A stretch of DNA of 64,000 bases. Source: Cytophagales bacterium. Its GTDB lineage: Bacteria; Bacteroidota; Bacteroidia; Cytophagales; 172606-1. A program made the position numbers and the translations under genes. The stretch lies in assembly GCA_030446715.1 (NCBI GenBank), contig JAUJMU010000003.1:124001-188000 (forward strand). The letters run 5' to 3'. A model generated the notes under the pieces. That model was given only the letters and a program-made list of their open reading frames with translations, did no database searches and had not been told where the DNA came from. Below are positions 16,869 to 25,631 of this stretch, one piece after another (the stretch's first letter is position 1; each line of letters opens with the position of its first letter).

Positions 16869-16898
16869 CTGCGGAACAGGCTTAAATCTGTTCCGCAG
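16869..16898. promoter_or_regulatory. 11-bp hairpin between toxin and antitoxin genes
   Basis: CTGCGGAACAG and its exact complement CTGTTCCGCAG flank an 8-nt loop. There is no U tract after it, so it is not a standard terminator. It may be an RNA processing or attenuation element that sets the toxin to antitoxin ratio. The role is inferred. Confidence 0.5.
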
Positions 16899-16976
16899 CA
16901 CCATCAAAGGGGGTTAGCCTCTGACTCTTCAGGTGAGTGATACCTGAAACTGAGTATTTCAAAACGAAACAGAAAA

Positions 16977-17330
16977 ATGGACACCCGTAAAAAACTCCTC
17001 AACAAACACCAGGAAATGAAATTAACCTCTTTTGAGGAACTGCAGGATCAGTATTATGGTCCCGCAGGTACTGCCAAAAGAGACGTATTTGAAGTCGAAC
17101 TTCAATTGGAATTACTTGCCGAAACGCTGAAGCAGATACGCAAACAGCGGAACCTGACGCAGGACGAACTCGGCAAGCTGATCGGGGTGCAGAAGGCTCA
17201 GATCTCCAGGCTGGAGAGCGGAGCAATAAACATAACCTTTGATACTTTGCTTAAGGTGCTCAACGCACTAAAGGTCAAAGTAACGCTAAAGGTAGAGCTG
17301 GAAAATACCTCCGCTCTGTCAATGGCTTAA
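16977..17330 (+). CDS. HigA-like XRE-family antitoxin
   Basis: 117 residues. An N-terminal helical arm (1-45) precedes an XRE helix-turn-helix (about 52-105): IRKQRNLTQDELGKLIGVQK then ISRLESGAINITFDTLLKVL. In HigBA modules this protein neutralises the toxin and represses the promoter by binding a palindrome such as that at 16421-16462. The gene lies 159 bp after the toxin on the same strand. Confidence 0.88.
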   Translation: MDTRKKLLNKHQEMKLTSFEELQDQYYGPAGTAKRDVFEVELQLELLAETLKQIRKQRNLTQDELGKLIGVQKAQISRLESGAINITFDTLLKVLNALKVKVTLKVELENTSALSMA

Positions 17331-17350
17331 TTGAAATATATGCTGTTGTG

Positions 17351-17377
17351 AAGGCCGCCTTTATGGCGGCCTTTTAT
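17351..17377. terminator. Terminator, higA side, usable in both directions
   Basis: The stem AAGGCCGCC/GGCGGCCTT has a 5-nt loop and is followed by a T-rich run on the plus strand, 20 bp after the antitoxin stop. It overlaps the last codons of the minus-strand integrase relic. Confidence 0.75.
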
Positions 17378-17990
17378 TATTCACCTGTTTTTTCTTCCTC
17401 ATCCTTTCGGCAAACTTCGCCATGTCCCTTGCGGTTTTCTCCTCAATGACCCGGGCGTAGTGAGTCTTCACCACGGCCTCCGCATCTCCCAGAATATTGG
17501 ATACTGTTTCAACCGGCACATCATTAGGTGCCGCCATCCATGCCCCGGTACATCTTGTCAGGGGAAATAGCCAGCGCCTCGGCATAACCCACGCCGGTAT
17601 GCGCCTGCACAATGCAGGTATCCATCTTGAGTGAACCAATATGCTTTGAGGTATGACCGACAGAAAAACTGCAGTCCTTCAGCAGGAAAGCTATGAAACC
17701 ATCCAGTCCTCGTCAATGTCCTGCAGGAGGGGAGGATTTTCTGGCGTGGCAACATAGCGGTTAAGATCTCCCAGCCGGGTATGATAGGTTTCAATGGTGG
17801 ATTTTTCCAGCCGGATTTTTTCCGGTTCATCCCGAAGGCTCTGAACGTACTGATGGAATACATCAAAAAGATGTCTCTGGGTTACTTTCCTGCCTTCATA
17901 AATGTCTTTGATCAGTCGGGCGGTATAGGGCTGACCCTTGATTTCCAGCCTTAGGGCAATAAAAAAAGGCTTTTGCTGAACAAAAGCCTT
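17361..17990 (-). pseudogene. Tyrosine recombinase (integrase) relic
   Basis: Two stretches in different frames belong to one integrase. At 17691-17970 is the N-terminal SAM-like region (FHQYVQSLRDEPEKIRLEKS then YHTRLGDLNRYV). At 17361-17540 is the C-terminus (VPVETVSNILGDAEAVVKTH then YARVIEEKTA), which keeps the nucleophilic Tyr, although the LGH motif reads LGD. Most of the catalytic domain between them is deleted or frameshifted. The 5' end abuts tRNA-Arg, showing how the islet entered. Confidence 0.8.
17961..17990 (-). terminator. Terminator after tRNA-Arg
   Basis: A perfect 10-bp stem (AAGGCTTTTG/CAAAAGCCTT) with a 5-nt loop is followed by seven T on the minus strand, 15 bp beyond the tRNA 3' end. 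Confidence 0.8.
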
Positions 17991-18004
17991 GATTGTCGAA
18001 TGTG

Positions 18005-18079
18005 TGGTGGTCGCATAGGGATTCGAACCCCAATCGTCAGAACCGGAATCTGAAATGTTATCCATTACACCATGCGACC
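18005..18079 (-). tRNA. tRNA-Arg (anticodon CCG)
   Basis: Cloverleaf on the minus strand: acceptor GGTCGCA/TGCGACC, discriminator A and an encoded CCA. The anticodon stem TCAGA/TCTGA holds the loop TTCCGGT, giving CCG. The T arm includes GGTTCGAATCC. Its 3' end faces the integrase relic. Confidence 0.95.
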
Positions 18080-18212
18080 GGATTGTTCTCCCTGGATTCA
18101 GAGGTTTTAAAAGTCTCTGCCATCATGAACGGCTGCAAAAATAGCGTTTTTCCGCAGTATTGAAAATAGCGGCAATAATTTTAGCCGATCTTTCCCCTCA
18201 AAACTTTCAGGT

Positions 18213-19061
18213 CTATTCTACTCCTGCCCCGCGCAGGGCCAGCCGGAGAGTCTGACATCGTTTGAGAAACTGTTTATGGTAGTCTACTGCCGTTTTTCCG
18301 CCAAAATACTGAGGATACTGAGTGAAATCCCCGGAAATCAGCCCCGGTATGGCTTTGCCCGCCCAGAAAGGATCGGTGATAAAATTGCGGAAAGCGCCGC
18401 AGTAAACCAACGGCGTCTGAAAAGCTTTGTCGAGTCCGGAGTTCGTCATATGACCGGTGGTCACCTTTGAAAGCAACGGGTCCACGTATTGCGTGTAACC
18501 GGTCCGGAAAGAAATGAGGTGCAGGCCCCGGCCGCGGAATTTGTAAAAATCACAATCTCTGGCCCGGCGGCGGACAATTTCCGGCTGGCTGAAAGGGTAA
18601 TCGGTAGTACTGTTCCAGACATCCACGTCCTTGTCTGATGAGATCACGCCCCAATCGCGGAGCAGGTCACCGGCCGGCATATTCTGGGGCAAATGGTTGT
18701 AGCTGCGTTTCTTGCCGGGCACCTGGGTAAAAAACCACGCGTCGTTGCGGAAGTCATCGGCGTCTTCCGGCACCGGGCCACATTCGGTTACCGGGGCAAA
18801 TGTGCCCTTTGTTTCATGGTACACAAGGACAAAATGCCCGATAAACTCGTTGACACTGATTGCTTGTTTGCCGGTAAGCAACTCAATCCTCCTGATGACT
18901 TTCGCGAAATTGCGGGCATTTAATTCGTGCGGGAAAACTTCCGGATAACGCGCCTTTACCTTTCTGAACCAGCCCGAAAAAGGGCGGCTCCCTACTTTGA
19001 AATTTCCCTCAATCCACATGTACATCCGGTTTGCGGCGAATTTAAGGAGCAGACTTAACAA
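18213..19061 (-). CDS. GH19-like (lysozyme-superfamily) protein
   Basis: 282 residues, no signal peptide seen. Two segments match the GH19 chitinase/endolysin pattern: FVLVYHETKGTFAPVTE (HETxG-like, with a candidate catalytic Glu near residue 99) and YKFRGRGLHLISFRTGYTQY, the counterpart of the GRGxxQLTGRxNY loop, with Gln-Leu-Thr-Gly altered. A substrate of peptidoglycan or another beta-1,4 glycan is therefore likely, but the changed loop lowers certainty. ATG codons at residues 13 and 15 are alternative starts. The gene sits just outside tRNA-Arg. Confidence 0.55.
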   Translation of the reverse strand: MLSLLLKFAANRMYMWIEGNFKVGSRPFSGWFRKVKARYPEVFPHELNARNFAKVIRRIELLTGKQAISVNEFIGHFVLVYHETKGTFAPVTECGPVPEDADDFRNDAWFFTQVPGKKRSYNHLPQNMPAGDLLRDWGVISSDKDVDVWNSTTDYPFSQPEIVRRRARDCDFYKFRGRGLHLISFRTGYTQYVDPLLSKVTTGHMTNSGLDKAFQTPLVYCGAFRNFITDPFWAGKAIPGLISGDFTQYPQYFGGKTAVDYHKQFLKRCQTLRLALRGAGVE

Positions 19062-19188
19062 TCAAAAACCGCTCTCCGCAGATGGCTATAAACCATAAAA
19101 CTTACCCCTGAAGCAGCCGGAGGCAAGTTACTTTATTCCCGATGCCTCACATTCAAAGGCAAATCATTGTCATTCAATCGTTGAAGCT

Positions 19189-19899
19189 ATGAAAAAAATC
19201 TGCTCAGTTACCAGTTTTCTTTTTGTATTCCTGTTTATTCACCAGGTGCTGCTCGCCCAGCAGGAGGCTGTCGTACCCGGCGAAAGAGCCATTGAAAAAA
19301 TGAACCGGAGTGGTTTGCAGACCGCCGTCAAAATGGAAGAACGGTTCGTAACGGAGGTCTGGGAAAATTATATGCGTAAACACGGCCGTGTCTCGTCGGC
19401 CCGCCGGGTATTTACTGTTGAAAACGCTAAAATTCCGGCTATATCGGACAAGCCAGTTCGCATCATCAGCACGGTTGAGGAAAACAAGGGAACGGTGACA
19501 GTTTTCTGCGCATTTGACCTTGGCAATGCCTACGTAACCAAAGGATCTCCCCAATACGCAGCAGCGGAATATTTCATGAAGCAGTTTGTGGGACAGTTGT
19601 ACGAGGAAGAGCGCAACGAGCGGCTGAAAGCGGCTGAAAAGGCACTTGCCGACGCCACCCGGCAGCAGGAAAAGCGGCTGTCGGAAGGAGAGGGCCTGAC
19701 CCGCGCGCAGACCCGAAACCGGGACGAGAAAGCCAACCTTGAAAAGAAACTGGAAGAAAACCGTCAGGAAGCCGCCCGGCTGGTTCAGGAAACAGAAACC
19801 AACAAGCGGGATCAGCAGGCCGCTGCCCAGGAAGTGGAAAAGAAGCGGAAGGCCGTGAAGGAAGTAAAAATCAGGTACGCATCCCTGGGAAAAATTTAG
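19189..19899 (+). CDS. Exported coiled-coil protein
   Basis: 236 residues. A signal peptide (MKKICSVTSFLFVFLFIHQVLLAQ) is followed by a small alpha/beta domain (about 30-140) and a highly charged coiled coil (145-225, rich in Lys, Arg, Glu). It is probably periplasmic. No family is recognised. A strong palindromic terminator follows the stop. Confidence 0.75.
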   Translation: MKKICSVTSFLFVFLFIHQVLLAQQEAVVPGERAIEKMNRSGLQTAVKMEERFVTEVWENYMRKHGRVSSARRVFTVENAKIPAISDKPVRIISTVEENKGTVTVFCAFDLGNAYVTKGSPQYAAAEYFMKQFVGQLYEEERNERLKAAEKALADATRQQEKRLSEGEGLTRAQTRNRDEKANLEKKLEENRQEAARLVQETETNKRDQQAAAQEVEKKRKAVKEVKIRYASLGKI

Positions 19900-19929
19900 C
19901 AATCGGGTTTAGAGAAACCTAATACCCGT

Positions 19930-19971
19930 CCGATGCAAAAAGCCTGCTGATCAGCAGGCTTTTTGCATCGG
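19930..19971. terminator. 42-bp perfect palindrome, bidirectional terminator
   Basis: The sequence is an uninterrupted perfect palindrome centred at 19950/19951, with a GC-rich core and A/T runs on both sides (AAAAAGCCTGCTGA and complement). It lies between convergent genes and would terminate both. Confidence 0.85.
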
Positions 19972-20000
19972 GGATTGACCCATATTTCCTTTCCGGCTGT

Positions 20001-20300
20001 TTATATCCACTCTTTTACCATACTTTCCCATTCCTTGGCAAGGGAAACCTGCGGCATTCTTTTTCCGGCCCGGCTGTACCAGTAGCTGGCATTGCCATTG
20101 TCTCCCTCTTTTCGGTGAAGGTAAGCGTGCAGCCGGCAATAATCCGGAAGGGTATGCGCCTGCGCGATTTCGTGGGCTTTTTCCCAGTTTCCCTTGCCAT
20201 CATACCACAACGCCTCTGCCAACTCAGGCAGGTTTGCCGGGGGACCGGGGTTTTGCAGGGAGGCAATAAAACCGGAGAAATCCATAAGAAGCAAGATCAT
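20001..20300 (-). CDS. Conserved small protein with helical-repeat pattern
   Basis: 99 residues, or 94 from the internal ATG (MDFSGFIASL), which I favour. The pattern EALWYDGKGNWEKAHEIAQA then RLHAYLHRKEGDNGNASYWY recalls a small two-repeat TPR-like protein that I have seen in many Bacteroidota and Proteobacteria, but its function is not established. No signal or membrane segment. Confidence 0.75.
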   Translation of the reverse strand: MILLLMDFSGFIASLQNPGPPANLPELAEALWYDGKGNWEKAHEIAQAHTLPDYCRLHAYLHRKEGDNGNASYWYSRAGKRMPQVSLAKEWESMVKEWI

Positions 20301-20347
20301 TGAATGGCAGGGAACAACTCTGTAAAATTACCAAACCTCCAGAAACA

Positions 20348-20383
20348 CCCAAAGGCCCGCAGGGGAATCTGCGGGCCTTTGGG
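20348..20383 (-). terminator. Terminator after the outer-membrane protein gene
   Basis: A perfect 15-bp stem (CCCAAAGGCCCGCAG and complement) with a 6-nt loop, 19 bp past the stop of the gene at 20402. Confidence 0.8.
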
Positions 20384-20401
20384 GTAAAATAAAATAGTGT
20401 A

Positions 20402-20950
20402 TCAGCGGAGATACACCTGAAAGCCCAGATTGAAGTTGAAGGCTGAGTGGGTACCACCCCGGTTGTAGGCATCGTAACTGAGCTTTGGCTCAAGGGCTAC
20501 GTGATCATTGAGGAACAGGGCAATACCAGCTCCAAAGCCCACGAACACGGCCTCGTCGCGGCGGTTAGCCTTGCCGGTTTCTTCCGTTCTGAAACGTTCG
20601 ATCCCGAACCGACCTTCCAGAAACGGCTTGATGTTGGATGCACCAAAATAATACCGGCCAAAGGGAGCAAAGCCGAATGAAGAAGACCGGCTGGTATAAC
20701 CCGTGCGGTTATCAAGATAGCGGTTCGAAGAAACCGGCAATCCAAACCCCAGCGCTACATTGTCGGCCAGAAAAAAGCCTACATTGGGCGTCAGGGATAA
20801 ATACGACTGTTGAACGGATTCTCCGTCGTTGGTAGGAATTCTCAGGTTCATATTGCCGCCGACCATGATTTTTCCCTTGTCGGTCTGGGCACTTGCCGGG
20901 AAGCTGGCGGCGAAAAGAAGCATAAAAAACGGCAGAAGGATTTTCTTCAT
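20402..20950 (-). CDS. Outer-membrane beta-barrel protein
   Basis: 182 residues from the ATG at 20950, chosen because a typical signal peptide starts there (MKKILLPFFMLLFAASFPAS then AQ); the longer frame upstream is not protein-like. The mature chain alternates hydrophobic and polar residues in strands such as NVGFFLADNVALGFGLPVSS and FGPFGRYYF-type segments, ending with FNLGFQVYLR. The aromatic C-terminus fits assembly by BAM. It is like the small OmpW/OMP_b-brl barrels; the substrate is unknown. Confidence 0.85.
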   Translation of the reverse strand: MKKILLPFFMLLFAASFPASAQTDKGKIMVGGNMNLRIPTNDGESVQQSYLSLTPNVGFFLADNVALGFGLPVSSNRYLDNRTGYTSRSSSFGFAPFGRYYFGASNIKPFLEGRFGIERFRTEETGKANRRDEAVFVGFGAGIALFLNDHVALEPKLSYDAYNRGGTHSAFNFNLGFQVYLR

Positions 20951-21157
20951 AGCTTTTGGGAAATGAAATAGTTTAGATTCAGCCGCAATTTTGGGATAAA
21001 GCCCGGGTAAGGAGCGGGCAACTTCCGGCAAATCCTTACGGAGGTATAGCGAAAGGGTAAAAAACAATACACAGAAAGTCCGCCCCGCCTCCATTTTTTT
21101 GGTCAGCAAGTGGTTACCCGTTCACCGGATTTGCCTCCCTGCTTTTTCTAAAATGCT

Positions 21158-21165
21158 TAAATTTG
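21158..21165 (+). promoter_or_regulatory. Candidate -7 element (TAAATTTG) for the WG-repeat gene
   Basis: TAAATTTG matches the Bacteroidota TAnnTTTG element 41 bp before the ATG at 21207. A TTTG at 21130-21133 could be the -33 element, but the 24-bp spacing is longer than usual. Confidence 0.35.
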
Positions 21166-21206
21166 ACGAAAGGGCACTTTTAATTTCGTTTCCCGGTCTA
21201 AAGAAC

Positions 21207-23441
21207 ATGTACGCGCTGACAGGTTACCTATTTCTTATTTTCCTTTCGCTTGGCCCCTCCAGCCAATAGCCGATTCCTGGCCTGCCCTGTCGCAGGGAAA
21301 AACCGGATTGTACGGCTATGTGGATGAGAAGGGCAATTTTGTGATTCAGCCCCAGTATCAAAAAGCCTACCCATTTACGGATGGGGTGGCAAGGGTAATG
21401 GCGGACAACCAGTGGGTCCTGATCAATGAACGGGGCAAACGGATTTCCAAAAACGGCTATCAGGAAATAGGTGAATTCCGCAACGGCGTGGCCGTGGTAG
21501 CCAGACGTGAAACCGGCTGGCAAAGCGGTACCCTGTACGGTCTGATCAGCGGGAAAGGGCAGGAGGTAATTCCGCCGTTGTATCCGCTGCTGACCCCGGA
21601 CCCCAATCACAATGTTTTTATTGTTGGCCGGGAAGCTGCCACCGGGAAAGGAAGCCGCAGCCAGATTCAGCTGGGGGTAATGAACCGCAAAGGAGACGTG
21701 GTGGTGCCGCTGCAGTTTGTTGCCATCCGCGAGCAGCAGTTCCGGGTATTTGCGGTAAAAGCGGAGGATGAGCACTGGCAGGCCTACAACGCAACCGGCC
21801 AGCGGATATTTACCGGCACTTATTCCGATATCAAAGACTTTGACGATGAACTGGCAACCGTGAAAAAGGAGGGACGCTGGGGTATTCTGCACGCCAGCGG
21901 CCGCGAAGTGATAAAGCCGAACTATCGTGGTATCGTCAAGCGCAGCCGCCACAGCTATGAACTTACCGGCTTCACGCAATGGAAGGTGGTAAATGAAAAG
22001 AATGAAATAGTTCTTTCCCTGGAATATGAAGATGTTCAGCCGGTTTCTCCGCAGTTGTACAGTTACCGGATGGAGGGAAAAAAGGGCTGCTCAGTGAAAA
22101 GGGTACCCCGGTTACCGGACCGCTCTACGACCAGATTTTTCCCTTCGTAAAGGCCATGGCGGTGGTAGAAAAGGGAGATGAATACGGTGCCATCGACCCA
22201 AAAGGCCATTTATTTCTGCCGGTCAGGTATCAGGAAATCCGCATTGACAGCGTATCTTCTCTGCTCAGCGTCCGGGAGAAGGGAAAATGGGGGATCGTTA
22301 ACCGGGCGGGAAAAAGTGTGGTTCCCGTGCAGTACGACGAAATCCGCATCCAGACCTACGGCATGTTTACCGCCAGAACCGGCGATAAATGGTACCTGCT
22401 CGACGCAAAGGGGCAGCCGGTAAACAACAACACCTGGCAGCAGATTAATGATTTCAAATTTCTGCACGCCGCGGCCCGGTCCGGCAATAAGGCAGGACTG
22501 ATTACGGTCAGGGGCAACTGGGCAATTGAGCCCCGCTACGATAGCCTTTCCATTATCAGTGATTTTCTGGTGCTTCACGAAGGGGAGGGGCAGAAAGGCC
22601 TGACGGCTTTGCATACCCAGAAGTTTATTCTCGCCGTGGACACCATCGAGAACATCAATAATTATTTCCGTGTGCGTCTGAACGGCAAACAAGGTATTCT
22701 CAACTCAAGGGGCAGGAGGTGATTCCCATCCAGTACAATTATATCTCCAGCTTCAGCCGGGACAGCATCCTTACGGTGGTGCAGGGCAAAAAGAAGGGCC
22801 TTATGAACCTCGGTGGGCGTACGATCCTGCAACCTGACGCACTTTACCAGGACCTTTTCGTAATGAACGACCAGCGGGTCGGCGTCCGGATCAGGAATAA
22901 ATATGGCTTTGTGGATGACCGCGGCCGCCTCCGGATCGCCAACCGGTACGAAGGCATTGGTCCCTTCTCGGGTGGCATGGCCGCCGTCATGATACGCGGC
23001 AGCTGGGGCTACATTGACAAGGATGAAGTGCTGCGGGTTCAGCCTCACTATACCGAAGCCTTGCCTTTCATCGCAAACACTGCAAGAGTCAGGCGGCCGG
23101 GCGGATGGGGCTTTGTCAACAGAAACGGCAAAGAGACCGTCCGGCCGCAGTATGACTCTGTAACTGTATTGCCAACCGGCCGCTACCTTGTCTGGAAAGA
23201 CGGAAGAAAGGGGCTGGTGAATGAGAATGGGCGTGAATTGTTCGGTGCTAAGTTTGACTTCCTTTCCGACCACGCCAACGGCTTTGTTTTATTGGGCAGA
23301 AACGGTAAATTAGGTTTGTCTGATACGGGAGGCATAGAAGTACTGCCGGTCATTTATGACCGGTTATATTTCAATGCGGCTCGAAATTTCTACATCACCG
23401 GAATCGAGCCCCGCAGCGAAAAATTTACCTATAAGCCCTGA
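21207..23441 (+). pseudogene. WG-repeat (KWG) exported protein interrupted by three frameshifts
   Basis: Three open frames form one protein of about 745 residues: a signal peptide (MYALTGYLFLIFLSL, ATG 21207), then some 15 WG repeats of the type GLINxxGKxVIPxxYDxI to the stop at 23441. The frame breaks near 21255 (run of C), near 22085 (A AAA AAG run) and near 22712 (AAGGGG). At each site one extra base would restore a continuous repeat protein. WG-repeat proteins are surface or periplasmic and of unknown role. The breaks are real mutations, assembly errors at homopolymers or, at the A run, possibly programmed -1 slippage. The OmpA gene follows by 103 bp. Confidence 0.85.
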
Positions 23442-23544
23442 TACATTCCTCTGCCGGACTCAGGGTTGGTACCGCAGCCTTTTGGCGGAGCACCGCCAGA
23501 CAGCCGTACCTGAGAGAAGATTAAAGACCTCTTTAAAACTGAAT

Positions 23545-25566
23545 ATGAAGAAATGGATTGCCTGTCTGCTGTTTTCCTTCACTGCGGGTATCCCTGCCAT
23601 TGCCCAACCTGTGCAATGGGCTTCCCGCGTGATTGGTTTTTCCTCCGAACTTTCCAACCTCAAAACCCCGAGGCAATTCGGTGCGCAGCAGATACTGGGC
23701 AAGCCAAACAAACTGCCCGTTTCCGGAAACAGTCCCTGCGCCTGGGCACCTGCCTCTGATGCCTCGGCAACCGAGGAATGGATCAAGGTTGGTTACCGCA
23801 ATCCAATCAAGATCAAACAGATTGCGGTGGCCGAGAACTACAATGCGGGGTCCATTAACAGAATTTTTGCCTACGATCCGCAGGACAAGGAATATTTGAT
23901 TTATACCAATCAGAAAGATACTACCCATGTAAATGGCCGGATGCTCAACATTTACCTCAAGGAAACGCCGTACAAGGTAGCCGCCCTGAAAATCGTGATC
24001 AATACCCGGCGTATTCCGGGTTCCAACCAGATTGATGCCGTTGGTATTTCGTCCACTATGGAGCCCATCAGGCCGGTAATCAACCTGATCAGGGATGCCC
24101 CGATTCAGGCAAAAAAAGAAAACCTGGGCCGCACCGTAAACGGACCGTTTGATGAAATCTGCCCGGTTATCGCTCCGGACGGCAAGACGCTGTATTTTAC
24201 CCGGGCCGAACGGATTGACAACCAGGACGTATGGTACGCGGAGATCGGCGCAGACGGAGTGTTTGGCCCCGCCAGGAATCTTGGCGCTCCCATTAACACG
24301 CCAATGCACAACTCCTCCTTTTCGATCACGCCGGATGGCAATACCATGTTGCTGAACAATGTGTACAAGCGGGATGGCGGCATGACCAAAGGCCTTTCCA
24401 TGACGCACCGGGCACAGGGCGGCTGGAGTTTTCCTGACAAGGTGGTCATCAGCAACTACTACAATGACAACGATTACGCCGAGTTTTCCCTTGCCCAGAA
24501 TGGTAAGGTGCTGATCATGACGGCGCAGCGAAGTGATTCTTACGGCTCCAAAGATCTTTACGTGTCGTTCCTGCAGGCCGACGGTTCGTGGAGCGAGCCC
24601 AAAAACATGGGTCCGGTGGTGAACACGGCCGATGCTGAAACTTCCCCCTTTATTGCCTCTGATGGAGTAAGCCTGTACTACTCCACTGCCGGGCTGAGCG
24701 GCTTTGGCAGCAATGATATTTATGTATGCCGTCGCCTCGATGATTCCTGGCTCAACTGGAGCGAGCCGCAAAATCTTGGTCCCGGCCTCAATACGGATGG
24801 GTGGGATGCTTATTTTACCATTCCGGCTTCGGGAGAGCATGCTTACTTTGTGTCCACGAAAAACTCCTTCGGCGAAAATGATATTTTCCGGGCAAGACTC
24901 TCCAGGGAAGCGCAGCCTGAGCCGGTAGCCCTTGTGTACGGCAACGTGTACGACGCCCAGACCAAAGAGCCCATGGAAGCCGAAATTGAATACGCCACCA
25001 GGGAAACCGTTGCCAGAACCCAGGGGCAAGCAAGGGAAAGCGGTAAGGCGTCCGCAATTCCCTCCAACGGGGGCTACAAGGTGGTGCTGCCGCTGCGTAA
25101 AATTTACCAGTTGTCAGCCCACGTATCGGGCTTCTCGGATGCGGAAGAACTCATAGATCTGAGCAAGGACACGGCTTACCGGGAAATCCGCCGGGACCTC
25201 TACCTGGTGAAAATGGAAGTAGGGCAGAAAGTATTGCTCAACAATATCTTTTTTGAACAGAGTAAGTACGACCTGCTGGATGAATCCTTTCCCGAACTGG
25301 ACCGCGTCGCGATGCTTCTCAAATCCAATCCGACTATAGAAATCCAGCTGGAAGGCCACACCGACAATCAGGGTGATTTTATGCTGAATGTGGAGCTGTC
25401 CAGGAACCGCGTAATGGCTGTCCGGGATTACCTCGTCAGGCAGGGCATTGACCAGAACCGCATTCATTACAAAGGCTATGGCAGCACCAGACCGCTGGCC
25501 AATAACCACACGGAAGACAACCGGAGAAAGAACCGCAGGGTAGAATTCGTCATTGTAAAAAAATAG
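23545..25566 (+). CDS. OmpA-family protein with PD40 propeller
   Basis: 673 residues from ATG 23545, where a signal peptide starts (MKKWIACLLFSFTAGIPAIA). Order of parts: a discoidin-like sandwich (about 25-165), PD40/WD40-like propeller blades (about 180-450, with ITPDGNTMLL and IASDGVSLYYST repeats), a carboxypeptidase-regulatory-like domain (about 460-550), and an OmpA C-terminal domain (about 560-673) with GHTDNQGD and the peptidoglycan-binding LSxNRVMAV...NRRVEF. It should anchor the outer membrane to peptidoglycan. Its architecture resembles Bacteroidota proteins linked to type IX secretion or gliding (PorE-like), but assignment to that machine is not shown. Confidence 0.92.
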   Translation: MKKWIACLLFSFTAGIPAIAQPVQWASRVIGFSSELSNLKTPRQFGAQQILGKPNKLPVSGNSPCAWAPASDASATEEWIKVGYRNPIKIKQIAVAENYNAGSINRIFAYDPQDKEYLIYTNQKDTTHVNGRMLNIYLKETPYKVAALKIVINTRRIPGSNQIDAVGISSTMEPIRPVINLIRDAPIQAKKENLGRTVNGPFDEICPVIAPDGKTLYFTRAERIDNQDVWYAEIGADGVFGPARNLGAPINTPMHNSSFSITPDGNTMLLNNVYKRDGGMTKGLSMTHRAQGGWSFPDKVVISNYYNDNDYAEFSLAQNGKVLIMTAQRSDSYGSKDLYVSFLQADGSWSEPKNMGPVVNTADAETSPFIASDGVSLYYSTAGLSGFGSNDIYVCRRLDDSWLNWSEPQNLGPGLNTDGWDAYFTIPASGEHAYFVSTKNSFGENDIFRARLSREAQPEPVALVYGNVYDAQTKEPMEAEIEYATRETVARTQGQARESGKASAIPSNGGYKVVLPLRKIYQLSAHVSGFSDAEELIDLSKDTAYREIRRDLYLVKMEVGQKVLLNNIFFEQSKYDLLDESFPELDRVAMLLKSNPTIEIQLEGHTDNQGDFMLNVELSRNRVMAVRDYLVRQGIDQNRIHYKGYGSTRPLANNHTEDNRRKNRRVEFVIVKK

Positions 25567-25631
25567 CTGGCTGGAGGTGTTTTTTTAAAAGGACAACTCC
25601 GGCTTGCCGCCGGTCTTCCAGAAAGCACAGG

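Noticed and set aside
22719-23441. Third open frame of the WG gene as a separate protein
   Set aside because: It continues the repeat pattern of the frame before it without a signal or start context; it is part of the frameshifted gene.
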